Shown here: piece after piece, positions 1 to 8,401 of the stretch
Layout: the number at the start of each line of letters is the position of its first letter
How positions within the stretch are numbered: position 1 is the first letter of the stretch
NCBI GenBank assembly: GCA_049663345.1
Contig: JBATDG010000048.1
Coordinates: 1-32,473, forward strand
Origin: SZUA-365 sp049663345
GTDB lineage: Bacteria > Bacteroidota > Ignavibacteria > SZUA-365
Direction: 5' to 3'
Length of the DNA stretch: 32,473 nt
Translations under genes and position numbers: made by a program
The notes under the pieces: model-generated
Seen by the model: the letters and a program-made list of their open reading frames with translations, nothing else
Databases searched by the model: none
What the model was told of the DNA's origin: nothing

Positions 1-1
1 A

Positions 2-1729
2 TTCAACGGTCCCTTCAAGAATGCCGTTCTCCACGTCGGCGGCAGCAATGTCAGCACCGACCGCCGCGGCTTTAATCTTGCGGTAGTCGAGCCGGTGTAC
101 GGCCGCCTGATCGATATGGTGAATTTCGATACATATCAGGGACGCGATATCGCGGCGCAGATGGCGGCGTATGTGCAGAACATTCCTGACGAATACATGC
201 TGCTCGTTTCAGTGCGCGATGATGCTAACGGGTATCCTCCGAGCTGTATTGACGGCACAAACATTTCTCCCGAACTCCGCGTTGCGCTGCATGCCTACGG
301 CGCGACCCTGATCGACAGCGTCGGTTTCCGCGACTCCTATGTCCTCGTCGGAAGTCGGAGCAATCCTGCCGATGTGCGGGAAGAGCATTTTGTGCTCGGC
401 ACCGCTGCCCGGCGCGACACTATCATCGTGCGGGCGACCGAAGGAGTGCTGCGCACTCCGGTGATTGGTCCGGCCAACAGTGTATCCGCCCTGCGCTGGG
501 AAGGACAGGCCGGCAGCACAGATGCGCAGGTCGATCTCCGCGTCTATGTGCTGACCAATGGCGGCACCGACAGTCTGCTCGCTGAGTTTCCGGATGTTTC
601 TCCCGCTGCGCCGCTTTCTCTTGCCGCTCTCAACCCGCTGCCCTCGGCCTTCCTTCGCGTCGAAGCCGTGCTGAGGGATCCGAGGGGTGAGGGGAGTCCG
701 CAGCTGCGCGCCTTGCATCTTGATTATGTCTCCCGCTTCCCGGAACTCGGCATCACCTCGCAGGTCGTCGTGAGCGATCCGGATTCGGTGCTTGAGGGAG
801 AATCCGTCACTGTGCGGGCGACCGTATACAATGGCGGCCGCGTGCGCGCGGAAAATCTGCGGATGCGGTTGAACGTTCCCGGCAGCAGTCTGCAGCTTGA
901 GCAGCCGCTGAGTGCGATCGAAAACCGTCTGGACGAAGGCGTGGATGTCGCGTTCACTCTGCCGACCGCCGGACTGCGCGGCGAACACAGCTTCGAACTC
1001 GGCATCGACAACGAGCGGGAGGGAAGCGAGTATTACCGGGCGAACAACGTGTATTCGAAGCGCTTCACTGCGGGACGCGACGGCGTCTCTCCTCTCCTCG
1101 CCGTCACCTTCGACGGCGTGGAAATCGTGAACAACGACTTCATTTCTCCCACTCCCGTAATCGAGATTTCACTTCGCGATCAATCCCCGCTGCCGGTGAC
1201 CGACACGTCCAGCGTTCAGCTCTTTCTCGACGGACGGCGCGTCTGGCTGATGAGTGACTCGCGCGTGCGCTACACTCCGGGGAGCGGAGAGGAGAAGCTG
1301 CTGGTCGAATTCACGCCCGAGCTGAGTGACGGACTTCATTTCCTCGCGGTTTCCGGCAAGGATGCCAGCGGAAACGCGGCCGACACGATTCCTTATCAGG
1401 TCCGCTTCAACGTTTCGAGGAATGCGCGGGTGGATCAGATGATTCCTTATCCGAGTCCTACCGCGGGACCGCTCGATTTCACTTTCCGCGTCATCGGCGC
1501 CGACGCGCCCGACGCTGCGCAGCTGAAAATCTACACCGTCGCCGGCCGCCTCATTCGCTCCTTAGACATTCCCGCCCCCGACCTGCGCATCGGCTTCAAC
1601 AGCATTCCCTGGGACGGCCGCGACGCCGACGGCGACGCCCTCGCGAACGGGGTATATTTCTACAAGCTTATCCTGTCCCTCGGCGGCGAAAGTTCAGAGC
1701 AGGTTGGTCGTTTTGCGGTAATAAGGTAG
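2..1729 (+). CDS. C-terminal part of a large secreted protein with ILEI/FAM3-like domain and T9SS-type tail (5' end outside window)
   Basis: The reading frame is open from the first bases of the window, so the gene begins upstream; 575 residues are visible. Residues about 8-120 match the ILEI/PANDER (FAM3) fold: RRGFNLAVVEP, VNFDTYQ, a middle IPDEYMLLVSVRDDA strand and the closing VGFRDSYVLVG, which parallels GFRDNWVF of FAM3 proteins. A CARDB-like beta domain follows at about 250-350 (SVTVRATVYNGG), then an Ig-like segment, and from about 473 a C-terminal domain of FlgD/T9SS sorting type (PSPTAGPLDF, LKIYTVAGRLIRSL, WDGRDADGDALANGVYFYKL). The protein is therefore probably exported and anchored or released at the surface. 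This mix of domains is seen in large C25 (gingipain-like) peptidases and related T9SS cargo of this group, but no catalytic domain is visible here, so the enzyme class is open. A GTG at position 95 is an internal codon, not the start. Confidence 0.8.
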   Translation, partial: FNGPFKNAVLHVGGSNVSTDRRGFNLAVVEPVYGRLIDMVNFDTYQGRDIAAQMAAYVQNIPDEYMLLVSVRDDANGYPPSCIDGTNISPELRVALHAYGATLIDSVGFRDSYVLVGSRSNPADVREEHFVLGTAARRDTIIVRATEGVLRTPVIGPANSVSALRWEGQAGSTDAQVDLRVYVLTNGGTDSLLAEFPDVSPAAPLSLAALNPLPSAFLRVEAVLRDPRGEGSPQLRALHLDYVSRFPELGITSQVVVSDPDSVLEGESVTVRATVYNGGRVRAENLRMRLNVPGSSLQLEQPLSAIENRLDEGVDVAFTLPTAGLRGEHSFELGIDNEREGSEYYRANNVYSKRFTAGRDGVSPLLAVTFDGVEIVNNDFISPTPVIEISLRDQSPLPVTDTSSVQLFLDGRRVWLMSDSRVRYTPGSGEEKLLVEFTPELSDGLHFLAVSGKDASGNAADTIPYQVRFNVSRNARVDQMIPYPSPTAGPLDFTFRVIGADAPDAAQLKIYTVAGRLIRSLDIPAPDLRIGFNSIPWDGRDADGDALANGVYFYKLILSLGGESSEQVGRFAVIR

Positions 1730-1741
1730 GCACCCGTCTCC

Positions 1742-1758
1742 GTCCCGCAATGCGGGAC
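1742..1758. repeat. Short perfect inverted repeat
   Basis: GTCCCGC and GCGGGAC flank a 3-base loop, 13 bases after the stop of the first gene. It is a compact 7-bp hairpin with no T-run directly behind it. It may help end transcription together with the weaker hairpin and T-run downstream, or be part of a dispersed intergenic repeat. Confidence 0.5.
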
Positions 1759-1771
1759 TACGCCGTGGCGA

Positions 1772-1803
1772 GCAATTCCAGCGGGCCATTGCATCTTTTT
1801 TTT
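1772..1803 (+). terminator. Weak candidate terminator of the ILEI-domain gene
   Basis: GCAAT (1772-1776) can pair with ATTGC (1788-1792), followed two bases later, after one C, by eight T (1796-1803). The stem is only 5 bp with an 11-base loop, so this is a weak call. Its position between the plus-strand gene and the tRNA fits. Confidence 0.3.
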
Positions 1804-1857
1804 GTGCGGACTCTTGCCTCTGAAAAACGGATTTCTTATGTTGTAAGACATAATGTT

Positions 1858-1930
1858 TGCCCCTTGGTGTAATTGGCAACACGCCTGACTCTGGATCAGG
1901 AAAGTCTAGGTTCGAACCCTAGAGGGGCAG
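1858..1930 (+). tRNA. tRNA-Gln (anticodon CTG)
   Basis: A full cloverleaf can be drawn. The acceptor stem is TGCCCCT (1858-1864) with AGGGGCA (1923-1929) and discriminator G1930. The anticodon stem CCTGA/TCAGG encloses loop CTCTGGA, whose middle bases CTG read glutamine codon CAG. The T arm is CTAGG-TTCGAAC-CCTAG. The 3' CCA is not encoded (CAA follows). It stands alone, not in a tRNA cluster, and is followed directly by a strong terminator. Confidence 0.97.
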
Positions 1931-1937
1931 CAAAGGT

Positions 1938-1969
1938 AACGGCGAAATCGATAATGGTTTCGCCGTTTT
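1938..1969 (+). terminator. Rho-independent terminator of tRNA-Gln
   Basis: AACGGCGAAA (1938-1947) pairs perfectly with TTTCGCCGTT (1958-1967) over a 10-base loop, and the descending arm runs into TTTT and then GCTTTT. It begins 8 bases after the tRNA. Confidence 0.85.
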
Positions 1970-1982
1970 GCTTTTATACCAT

Positions 1983-2015
1983 AAAAAAAGTCCCGGCCTG
2001 TGGGGAGGCCGGGAC
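1983..2015 (-). terminator. Rho-independent terminator of the Omp28-like gene
   Basis: A 10-bp perfect stem, GTCCCGGCCT (1990-1999) with AGGCCGGGAC (2006-2015), has a 6-base loop. On the minus strand it is followed by seven T (complement of 1983-1989). It sits 34 bases past the minus-strand stop codon. Between the two lies a purine-rich GA tract (2017-2037) of no clear function. Confidence 0.9.
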
Positions 2016-2049
2016 ATGAGAGAGGAGAGAGAGAGAGTTTCGGAAGGGC

Positions 2050-3444
2050 TTACTTGGTCATCTGCATCTGCTGTGTGGCAGAATGGGTCGGGGTGACCAT
2101 GCGGGCGAAGTAGATGCCTGACTGTACAGCGTTGCCGTTTTCGTCGGTGCCGTCCCACTCGAACACATGTCCGCCAGCGGGATGCACGCCTGTGGTAAGC
2201 GTTTTCACTACGCGGCCAAGCATGTCATACACGGCGACGTTGAGTTCACTTTCCGTGGCAAGTTCCGCGGTGATAAAGGTGTTCGGGTTGAAGGGATTCG
2301 GATAGTTCGGCAGCAGACGGGTTTCGGTGGGAACGGGAGCCGTCATCACGCGATAAATCGGTGAATAATCAGTCTTGCCGTTGAAGTCGACCTGGCGCAG
2401 ACGGTAGTCGTAGGTCTCGTCCATGCGCACATTGTTGTCGTCGTATCCGTATTTCTGCTGATCATTCGTCGTGCCGTAGCCGTCGACGAAGCCGAGATCA
2501 CTCCAGTCGCCGTCGATGGTCTTGCGCTCGACGAACCAGCCGCGGTTGTTGTTTTCGGTTGCAGTGCGCCAGTCGAGGCGGACAGCGTTACCTTCCTGTG
2601 CGGCGCTGAAGCTGATCAGCTCGACCGGAATGATGCTGAATGCAGTGAGCACTGACTCCTGCCATGACTGCTGCACTGCCATGTTGGTGGGACGAGGCTG
2701 ACCATTCACGGTAAGTGTAACTTTCTGAGTCACGAATACCGCAAGTTTGCACTTCGTGATATCATAGCCTGCCGGCACGGTGAAAGTGAACGGATGGTTT
2801 ACGGTCTGATTGGCAGTAAAGCCGCTCGTTGTAAGCGTCGCACCGTAAGGTCCTGTGATCATGTCGCGCACAACGCGCTTGTGGTAATACGGATTGATCG
2901 TGATCACCTGACCGTTGACATTCTTTACCTGGGAATAATTGAGATCATCTTCCGTGAGGACAGCATTGAGATAGAATTCACCTGTCAAGGCCTGCAGCAC
3001 ATTGATGTTGGCGGTCGCCGAGATCTGGCGGGTATCCTGATGATACGTGCCAGTGACTCCAATCGACATCGGCGATCCCGCAAGATTGCGTTGGGCCATG
3101 ATGTTGCCCCAATATGTTCGTCCGATTGCAATCGAAACAGTGGAGCCGATCGTGATCAACAATCGATCGACCGCAGCGCTGGGATAGCTGTTGACGAGCA
3201 GATGGCTGATGACCGCATTGCCGTTTGTTGTTGCCATCACATCGCCCTGATGGTACGCGACTGCACGGGCGTTCGGGATGTACTGGAGAATGGAGTTGAT
3301 GGAATCTGCGCCGTACGGACACCATGAGCACCAGGTACCGGTGAACTGCTCGAGGAATGGATAGCGTGCGGTGGTTTGTGCGTTGACGATAAGGGGAAGA
3401 GCGAGAAGGACAGCGAGGAGGGTTGACCGAAACAACTTATGCAT
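2050..3444 (-). CDS. Omp28-like secreted thioredoxin-fold protein with T9SS type A sorting domain
   Basis: 464 residues. It opens with a signal peptide ending near VNAQ (residue 23), then a thioredoxin-like region with FTGTWCSWCPYG; the CxxC pair is C39 and C42, as in the Omp28 family. Residues about 275-370 form the PVELISFSA.../WRTATENNNRGWFVER module often found before the sorting domain in this group. The C-terminus has NYPNPFNPNTFI, VYDMLGRVVKTL and GIYFARM, a textbook T9SS type A sorting domain, so the product is likely surface-attached or released. It may act in extracytoplasmic thiol chemistry; the substrate is unknown. The ATG at 3444 has AAAGGA about 9 bases upstream. It is monocistronic, with its own terminator downstream. 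Confidence 0.88.
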   Translation of the reverse strand: MHKLFRSTLLAVLLALPLIVNAQTTARYPFLEQFTGTWCSWCPYGADSINSILQYIPNARAVAYHQGDVMATTNGNAVISHLLVNSYPSAAVDRLLITIGSTVSIAIGRTYWGNIMAQRNLAGSPMSIGVTGTYHQDTRQISATANINVLQALTGEFYLNAVLTEDDLNYSQVKNVNGQVITINPYYHKRVVRDMITGPYGATLTTSGFTANQTVNHPFTFTVPAGYDITKCKLAVFVTQKVTLTVNGQPRPTNMAVQQSWQESVLTAFSIIPVELISFSAAQEGNAVRLDWRTATENNNRGWFVERKTIDGDWSDLGFVDGYGTTNDQQKYGYDDNNVRMDETYDYRLRQVDFNGKTDYSPIYRVMTAPVPTETRLLPNYPNPFNPNTFITAELATESELNVAVYDMLGRVVKTLTTGVHPAGGHVFEWDGTDENGNAVQSGIYFARMVTPTHSATQQMQMTK

Positions 3445-3578
3445 ATTCAGCGTCCTTTCTAATGGATTGGATGAGTTGATGTCAGTACAATAAGGGGGTG
3501 AAATCCTGAAACAAGAACCGTTGCGGTTTTGTCATTCAGGAGTACTCCATATCAGAAATTCGTAATTTCTTCAGCAAC

Positions 3579-3608
3579 TTGCAACAATATCGACGTCGAA
3601 ATTAGAAT
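3579..3608 (+). promoter_or_regulatory. Candidate promoter of the adenylase-GNAT gene
   Basis: TTGCAA (3579-3584), an 18-base spacer and TAGAAT (3603-3608; 5 of 6 to the -10 consensus) lie about 55 bases before the ATG at 3665. They are in the 220-base AT-rich gap between divergent genes (3445-3664), which otherwise shows nothing distinctive. A weak Shine-Dalgarno GGGTGA (3653-3658) is 6 bases before the ATG. Confidence 0.35.
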
Positions 3609-3664
3609 ATATGAGTCTGAAAATCATTATTATCTCTCGCATACAACCAAACGGGTGATTTTCC

Positions 3665-6600
3665 ATGACACTCAAGCTCTCCGATCTCCTGCAGACACTG
3701 GACCATCAGCCCGATCCCGCATTACCTCCGGCGGTAATCGCCTTGATTCACGAGACGTTGGTGGAAGGAAGCGGGACAGCTGTTTCGGATGCAGAGCTTC
3801 GGGCATTCCTGCAAGCCGCAGCGTCGCCGCAATTCCTCCAATCGCTGAGCAGGGAACAACGGTACGGTCCGTTGGAACGCTGCGTTCGTGCAGCACTGCT
3901 GCGAAGCGGCTATTCTCTCCACGACCTTCTGCGCGACCGTGAGCGAACCCTTTCGGGACGCTGCTTTCTGCAGGAAGGCGATGGCGAACGCCGCAGCCTC
4001 TCTTTCGCCCAGACCAGACTTCGCTGCGCTGCGATCGCCCATGCCTTGCTGGCGGATCCGCGCACGTCGGACTCGCGTCCTCCACGCGTCGCCCTTTTCA
4101 CGAATAATTCTCTGGAAAGCGCGCTGTGCGATCTGGCCTGCCTCTCGTATGGAATTTTCATCACTCCGCTGAGCGTGCATCTCGACGAACAAAGCATCGG
4201 GGAAATTTTTCGCCGCCTGTCCATCACAGTCGTGCTCGCGGACGATGAGGATCGTCTCCGCCGTTTACTGCGTGTGAGGAGAGAACAAGCGTTGGATTTT
4301 GCTGTGCTTGCGGTGGGGAATATAGACTCAGGCGAAAAGGAAATCGAGCGCTTCGAATCCTACGTCGCAACCAACAGGGAGAGGGAATTGCCGGGCGGAA
4401 GCATCGCGGCCGCGCGACGTAATCCTATTGGCTACACCACGGCTGCTACGGTGATGTTTACTTCAGGGTCGACAGGACGCCCGAAAGGTGTCTGCTTCTC
4501 GATGATGAACATGATCTCCAAGCGCTTTTCACGCGCCGCCGCATTGCCCGATGTCGGCATGGATGAAACACTCGTCGCGTTTCTCCCGCTGTTTCATACC
4601 TTCGGCCGCTTTCTTGAATTGCAGGGAATGCTGTTCTGGGGCGGGAAGTATGTCTTTGCCGGAAATCCCAGCCGCGAGGCCTTATTTGCACGCATGCGCG
4701 AGTTTCGTCCCACCGGACTGATCAGCATTCCCCAGCGATGGACGGAATTGCACAAGGAAGTCGAAAGCAGCATGGCGGCGCAGCGCACGGGGTCCTCAGG
4801 TGAGGAGGGACGGAATGGATCGGTGAAGCAAACCGATGCGGCCCAATCGGTGCTGGCAGCCGCAGGGGGACGATTGCGGTGGGGGCTCTCCGCCGCAGGC
4901 TATCTTGCACCGGCGGTGTTCCGTTTTTTTCATGACCATGGCGTGGCGCTGTGCAGCGGATTTGGAATGACTGAGGCCACGGGCGGCATCCTGATGACTC
5001 CGCCCGGCGAATATCAGGATGATTCGGTCGGAATTCCGCTCCCGGGTATTGAGGTGCGGCAAACTGAGGTAGGGGAACTGGAGATGCGAGGTCCTTACGT
5101 TGCCCTCCCGCTTCCGGAGGATGCGGATGCGCCGCTTCCACAACAGGACGGGTCAGAATATTCGTGGCAGTCGACCGGCGATCTGTTCGAGCAGGAGCCC
5201 GGCGGACATTACCGCATAATCGACCGGGTGAAGGACATTTACAAAAACAGCAGGGGACAGACCATCGCGCCTATGGGTGTGGAAAGCCGCTTCCGGGAAG
5301 TGCCCGGACTGAAGCAGTGTTTCCTCGCGGGCGACGGACGTTCGCACAACGTGCTGCTCATCATCGCCGACGAGGCATCCCCTGCGATGCGAAGCATGCC
5401 GGTCGCGCAGCAGCGGCAAAGCTATTTCAACGAAATCGTACGTGCGGTCAACCGGGAACTTCCGGTCTATGAACGAATACTGGAGTTTACTGTCCTGAAA
5501 CGGGATTTCTCGCAGAGCGAAGGGGAGTTGACGTCCAAGGGCTCATTCAACCGCAAGCTGATCGCTGAAAATTTCCGTGAGGAAATCGATCAGCTGTACC
5601 GCGCACGCCGTCTGTCGTTCCGCATCGCGGGACTGCAGCTGCATCTGCCCCTGTGGATGCTCCGCGATATCGGCTGCACCGAGCGGGATATCCGCGTGCA
5701 TCCCGAAGGACTGTATAACGCGGCCGAGCAGCGGCTGCTCGCGGTTTCGCAGGGCCGCGACGGGATGTCCTGGCGCATCGGTGATATTGAATATCAGCTT
5801 GCGGATGACGGCATCGATCTTGGACGGCTCTGCCGTCAGCCCTTCGGTTGGGTCGGAAATCAGGCGCTCGCTGATTTTTTTCCCTGCCACGAAGGCTGGG
5901 ACGTGCGCCTCGACGATGTGCTCGCCGTACGGCCGCTGCGGTCACAGTATCACGACGGTGCAAATTCTTCGTGGTCGCAAACCTCTGCATCCACGGAGGC
6001 GCAGCGAAAGGACGAAGGAAATCGGGGCAGCATCGGGAGTCAGCTGCTGCAGCTTCATGGAATGCTCGCCGTTGTTTTCGCGGCGGAATCTCCCGCGGCG
6101 CTTCAACTCTTCGACGATCTCGCCGCGGCTCTGCAATTCATTCCCCACAGACACGCAGCCCTGCTGCGGCAGCGGCTTGGAAGCTGCGGCTGGCATGAAG
6201 TCGATGCCGTGCGCATTCGTGCGTACTCCACGCTGATGCTGTTCGATCCGGATCCAGAAGACGCTTCGCCGTACAACGCTTTTATGGAATCCGGTAAAAC
6301 ATTTCTTGACGATTTTGCTCTTGAACGCATCGCGACACTCGACCTTCGGGGAGAGCAGCTGACCGCGTTGCGGCGCCGGATGCATGCGTATCGCAAGCAT
6401 TCACCCGCTCCGTCTCCGGAAGAGCAGCGGGTCTACCGCCATCTTCTCGAATTGCTGTATCGCCTCGCCTCGCGCGATGCGTCCTTCGTTTATGAGGTAC
6501 GTGCGGAATTCGCGCAATGGATGTCCGTAACTGGAATGCAGGAACATGCACGGAAATTGTTCTACGATCTGAAGGGCGTCTATGCAAAGCGGCAGACGGC

Positions 6601-8395
6601 GCTCGTGCAGGATGAGAAGGCCCTCCGGCTCGTCGTCGGGAATGCGCTCGAATTCGATGAGAAAGTGAGCAGCGCGCATCGCGAACAGATCATCACGTTG
6701 TTTTCTGCCACGCCATTCCTTTCTCTCACCCTGCTGATGCTGCACGGAGTGGACGGACTCCGCTGCGATAAACTGGCAGAACGTAGTGTAAGCGTCGAAG
6801 CCCTCACGCCGCGTCCCGGAAATTCACAGCAGTTCCGCGTGCTGCTGAAGACGAACAGCGGTTTGCGCTACACCTTCCTTCTTCTTCTCGACGAACGCTT
6901 CGCGCTGCCCGAGCAGCAGCAAACGCTGCTTGCGCTTCTTCGCATCGCCGGAGCTCCGGTGCGCCTGCCGGCTCTGCCACGCTTCGGCAGCTTCATGCCG
7001 GAGTTTGGAGCGATTTCCCTCGGCGAGGCGCCCGGCCGGCAGTTGGCGGAGCTGATGGAAAAGCGCCGTATGGATGCGGATGCAGCGGAACTCCGCCGCT
7101 GGTGGATATCCGGGCTCTCTGCGTGGATTCGAGGCTGGAGGGACAGCGGCCGTCTCCTGATTCCAGGGGCGATTGATGCGGAAAATGTCATCGTGCCATG
7201 GATCCGCTATCGCGAAGGCGCAGTGATTCTCTCCGTTGCGGGATGGATCTCATGCGAAGGAGAACACTGCATTGTGAGTGCACTGTTCGATGTGCTGCGC
7301 CGCGCCGCCGTGCGATGGCAGGACGCCCGCCTGCAGCCTTCCTGGGTCTGCGATGCCGTCTTCGAGGTGCTGGGCGATGCTGAAGCCCGCGCGCTGCTGC
7401 TCGGGCTGATCTCTTCGCAGGGACAGCCGACCGCAGGCATTGCAGCACAGCTCAGTGAAACCGGGAGTGGTGAAGCCGGGATCGAGGTTCAGAACGGAGG
7501 TAGTGGTGAACCCGATGGCCTGCCGGTGGATGTGATCGTTAGTTCCATCCAGCTGCGCGAGCGGCAGTACTGTCCGCCTCTTGCTGTTCAGAATGCGGTG
7601 TCCGGGTGGAGGGAATGGGCCGCAGTGTATCCGCAGCTGGTGGATGAGCGCGGCGAGGGGTATCTCCGCCACGTACTCGATCTGTATGGTGTCCGCCGTG
7701 AAGGCGAGGCCGCTCGCTGGTACGCCACGCGGCATACGGTGCTGGCGGGACTTCCGCCCGACTGCGGCGCCCGGCTTGAGGAGTTGATTCTCCGCATGCA
7801 CAACAATTCATCATGGATCGTGACCCGGAGTGTCGAACTGGCTGAGCTGCAGGAGCGTGTTCCGCCCGGACTGAGCCGTGAGCGGTTTCTCGCTATGGTG
7901 TTTCCTGATGGAGGTGGCAAGGAAATGCAGCTTGTGCGGCTGCGGCAAGGGGGACAGGAATCCGTGATGCTCGAACATGCCGTTCATGAAAGCGCGCATG
8001 ATGATTGCATCATCCGGGAAGCGGTGAGTGCCGCTGAAACCGGTGTGATACTTTCCTTGCTCGTGCGCGAACGTTTCCCTGTTCCTCTCGGTGAGGAGCT
8101 CCGCTATCTCGCATTGCTCGATGCCCGGCGCCGCATCATCGGCGGCCTGGTCTATGCCGCGCCGCAGGATGGCGAGGCGGAACTCAAGGCGATAGTTGTC
8201 GAAGAAGCGCTGCGCGGCCATGGCTTCGGCAGAGCCCTGATCGATGATCTCTCACTCAGGATGAAAACAGCCGGGGCTCGCTCGCTGCGCGCCCCGCATT
8301 ATCTGCTGCCGTTTTGCGCCAATTCCGGTTTCACTCCCGACTTGCGGGACGGCGAACTGCGGCGCTTCTTTGCAGAGGCTGCACAGTCCGAATGA
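3665..8395 (+). CDS. Acyl-adenylating enzyme (AMP-binding) fused to a long unknown region and a C-terminal GNAT acyltransferase
   Basis: 1576 residues. Residues about 80-645 form a complete acyl-CoA synthetase-type adenylation domain: P-loop TSGSTGRPKG (266-275), GFGMTEATGG with GMTE at 434-437, STGDL (503-507) followed by YRIIDRVKDIYKNSRGQTIAP, and the catalytic lysine of motif A10 probably K631 (SFNRKLI). It resembles long-chain fatty acyl ligases. The C-terminal 100 residues are a GNAT domain with the acetyl-CoA pyrophosphate loop RGHGFGR (1517-1523). The roughly 800 residues between are not recognised; they contain polar, low-complexity linkers (about 760-785 and 1260-1290) and a stretch near 1150-1190 (RRWWISGLSAWIRG then AIDAENVIVPW) that faintly recalls the catalytic loop of kinase-like folds. 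Inference: an acid is activated by the first domain and may be transferred to an amine by the GNAT domain. No carrier-protein domain or signal peptide is seen. It ends 6 bases from the convergent cytochrome gene. Confidence 0.85.
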   Translation: MTLKLSDLLQTLDHQPDPALPPAVIALIHETLVEGSGTAVSDAELRAFLQAAASPQFLQSLSREQRYGPLERCVRAALLRSGYSLHDLLRDRERTLSGRCFLQEGDGERRSLSFAQTRLRCAAIAHALLADPRTSDSRPPRVALFTNNSLESALCDLACLSYGIFITPLSVHLDEQSIGEIFRRLSITVVLADDEDRLRRLLRVRREQALDFAVLAVGNIDSGEKEIERFESYVATNRERELPGGSIAAARRNPIGYTTAATVMFTSGSTGRPKGVCFSMMNMISKRFSRAAALPDVGMDETLVAFLPLFHTFGRFLELQGMLFWGGKYVFAGNPSREALFARMREFRPTGLISIPQRWTELHKEVESSMAAQRTGSSGEEGRNGSVKQTDAAQSVLAAAGGRLRWGLSAAGYLAPAVFRFFHDHGVALCSGFGMTEATGGILMTPPGEYQDDSVGIPLPGIEVRQTEVGELEMRGPYVALPLPEDADAPLPQQDGSEYSWQSTGDLFEQEPGGHYRIIDRVKDIYKNSRGQTIAPMGVESRFREVPGLKQCFLAGDGRSHNVLLIIADEASPAMRSMPVAQQRQSYFNEIVRAVNRELPVYERILEFTVLKRDFSQSEGELTSKGSFNRKLIAENFREEIDQLYRARRLSFRIAGLQLHLPLWMLRDIGCTERDIRVHPEGLYNAAEQRLLAVSQGRDGMSWRIGDIEYQLADDGIDLGRLCRQPFGWVGNQALADFFPCHEGWDVRLDDVLAVRPLRSQYHDGANSSWSQTSASTEAQRKDEGNRGSIGSQLLQLHGMLAVVFAAESPAALQLFDDLAAALQFIPHRHAALLRQRLGSCGWHEVDAVRIRAYSTLMLFDPDPEDASPYNAFMESGKTFLDDFALERIATLDLRGEQLTALRRRMHAYRKHSPAPSPEEQRVYRHLLELLYRLASRDASFVYEVRAEFAQWMSVTGMQEHARKLFYDLKGVYAKRQTALVQDEKALRLVVGNALEFDEKVSSAHREQIITLFSATPFLSLTLLMLHGVDGLRCDKLAERSVSVEALTPRPGNSQQFRVLLKTNSGLRYTFLLLLDERFALPEQQQTLLALLRIAGAPVRLPALPRFGSFMPEFGAISLGEAPGRQLAELMEKRRMDADAAELRRWWISGLSAWIRGWRDSGRLLIPGAIDAENVIVPWIRYREGAVILSVAGWISCEGEHCIVSALFDVLRRAAVRWQDARLQPSWVCDAVFEVLGDAEARALLLGLISSQGQPTAGIAAQLSETGSGEAGIEVQNGGSGEPDGLPVDVIVSSIQLRERQYCPPLAVQNAVSGWREWAAVYPQLVDERGEGYLRHVLDLYGVRREGEAARWYATRHTVLAGLPPDCGARLEELILRMHNNSSWIVTRSVELAELQERVPPGLSRERFLAMVFPDGGGKEMQLVRLRQGGQESVMLEHAVHESAHDDCIIREAVSAAETGVILSLLVRERFPVPLGEELRYLALLDARRRIIGGLVYAAPQDGEAELKAIVVEEALRGHGFGRALIDDLSLRMKTAGARSLRAPHYLLPFCANSGFTPDLRDGELRRFFAEAAQSE

Positions 8396-8401
8396 GCGCT
8401 G

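Noticed and set aside
2017..2037. GA-rich tract as a microsatellite or regulatory site
   Set aside because: Short and imperfect; no more than local compositional bias next to a terminator.
3529..3942. Plus-strand open frame covering the gap before the adenylase gene
   Set aside because: It runs out of frame into the long adenylase gene and has no protein features or ribosome site.
7250..7801. 183-codon minus-strand open frame inside the adenylase-GNAT gene
   Set aside because: Antisense shadow of a long continuous coding frame, without domain signal.
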